A stretch of DNA of 5,290 bases, taken from an uncultured Eubacteriales bacterium. Lineage in GTDB: Bacteria; Bacillota; Clostridia; Oscillospirales; Oscillospiraceae. Shown here in pieces: positions 5,113-5,290 of the stretch. Under the pieces are notes generated by a model that was not told the DNA's origin, made no database searches, and worked only from the letters and a program-made list of their open reading frames with translations. The stretch spans positions 1-5,290 of the forward strand of contig UQGJ01000112.1 in the NCBI GenBank assembly GCA_900540545.1, given 5' to 3'. The position numbers and the translations under genes are program-made. Each line of letters starts with the position of its first letter. Position 1 is the first letter of the stretch.

Positions 5113-5176
5113 AGCCTTCCCCTGGGGGAAGGTGTCAGCCGCCCCGCGGCTGACGGATGAGGGGAACGCCGATTCC
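5113..5176. repeat. 64-bp double-hairpin repeat, copy upstream of protease
   Basis: Direct copy of 4123-4186, 990 bases away, differing at one position (T5123 against C4133), which breaks the centre of the first palindrome. The second hairpin (5134-5154) is identical. It lies 21 bases before the chosen protease start, and the reading frame of the protease stays open across it. Confidence 0.92.
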
Positions 5177-5221
5177 ATCCCTCTCCCCAACTCAAAACCG
5201 CTCGCACCCCTACCTCTGTGG

Positions 5222-5243
5222 GGACCGCCGCCCTCGGCGGTCC
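5222..5243. repeat. Nine-bp perfect hairpin
   Basis: GGACCGCCG (5222-5230) pairs exactly with CGGCGGTCC (5235-5243) around CCCT. It is preceded by GTG and resembles the GTAGGGGCGG hairpin group in layout, although the stem sequence differs. No U-tract follows on either strand. Confidence 0.7.
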
Positions 5244-5255
5244 TCCCCCGTCCCC

Positions 5256-5289
5256 CGTGGGGCGCGACGACCCGGCGCGCCACCGCCCC
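5256..5289. repeat. GTRGGGCGCG hairpin repeat, copy 2
   Basis: GGCGCG (5261-5266) pairs with CGCGCC (5276-5281) around ACGACCCGG. It shares lead and stem with 2467-2499 and, more extensively, sequence with 2331-2364. It reaches the window edge, so the element may extend further. Confidence 0.7.
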
Positions 5290-5290
5290 C

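Larger units (their letters stand above)
5092..5290. other. Repeat-filled leader upstream of the protease
   Basis: No gene is supported here. From the protease side it holds the 64-bp element (5113-5176), a spacer with the window's longest A-rich patch (about 5189-5198), a nine-bp perfect hairpin (5222-5243) and a GTRGGGCGCG repeat running to the window edge. I see no convincing -35/-10 pair on the minus strand, so transcription probably enters from further upstream. Confidence 0.72.

Noticed and set aside
4597..5160. Plus-strand frame of 187 codons opposite the protease
   Set aside because: Antisense shadow that ends inside the 64-bp repeat; no ribosome site or recognisable domain.
2506..5176. 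CRISPR array formed by the repeats
   Set aside because: Only two copies each of 41 and 64 bp, separated by whole genes rather than spacers of uniform length, and no cas genes.

Overview
The window reads as part of the head and tail module of a contractile-tailed (myovirus-type) prophage. All seven genes lie on the minus strand, so the transcript runs from high to low coordinates. Base composition is strongly GC-rich and the coding strand is G-rich. Protein style, Shine-Dalgarno use, TTG/GTG starts and, above all, the short intergenic repeat families suggest a high-GC clostridial host of the Oscillospiraceae type (Flavonifractor, Lawsonibacter, Pseudoflavonifractor or relatives). That host call is inference from composition and recalled resemblance, not from a search.

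Layout in transcription order: a leader of repeats (5290-5092); a prohead maturation protease with a Cys/His insert and a helical tail (5091-4195); a repeat-filled gap (4194-3964); a small capsid decoration-type protein (3963-3613); the major capsid protein (3588-2560); a second repeat-filled gap (2559-2289); then four tightly packed genes: head-tail connector (2288-1923), head-closure-like protein (1923-1573), tail-terminator-like protein (1576-1070) and tail sheath (1089-55). A perfect 13-bp inverted repeat follows the sheath (7-34). Together these genes would build and mature the capsid, close the neck and form the contractile sheath. Portal and terminase are expected beyond the right edge, and tail tube beyond the left edge.

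The unusual part is the non-coding DNA. Every gap of appreciable length in this operon is filled with short palindromic elements. A 64-bp element occurs twice in direct orientation (63/64 identical) and brackets the protease gene. A 41-bp element occurs twice (41/41 identical) and brackets the decoration-capsid pair. GC-rich hairpins of a GTAGGGGCGG / GTRGGGCGCG type fill the rest. None is followed by a U-tract, so none looks like a standard intrinsic terminator. The tail-side genes overlap by 1, 4 and 20 bases and have no repeats between them. No promoter, tRNA, CRISPR array, integrase or transposase is visible, and I see no clear new enzymatic system; the repeat architecture is the feature most worth following.
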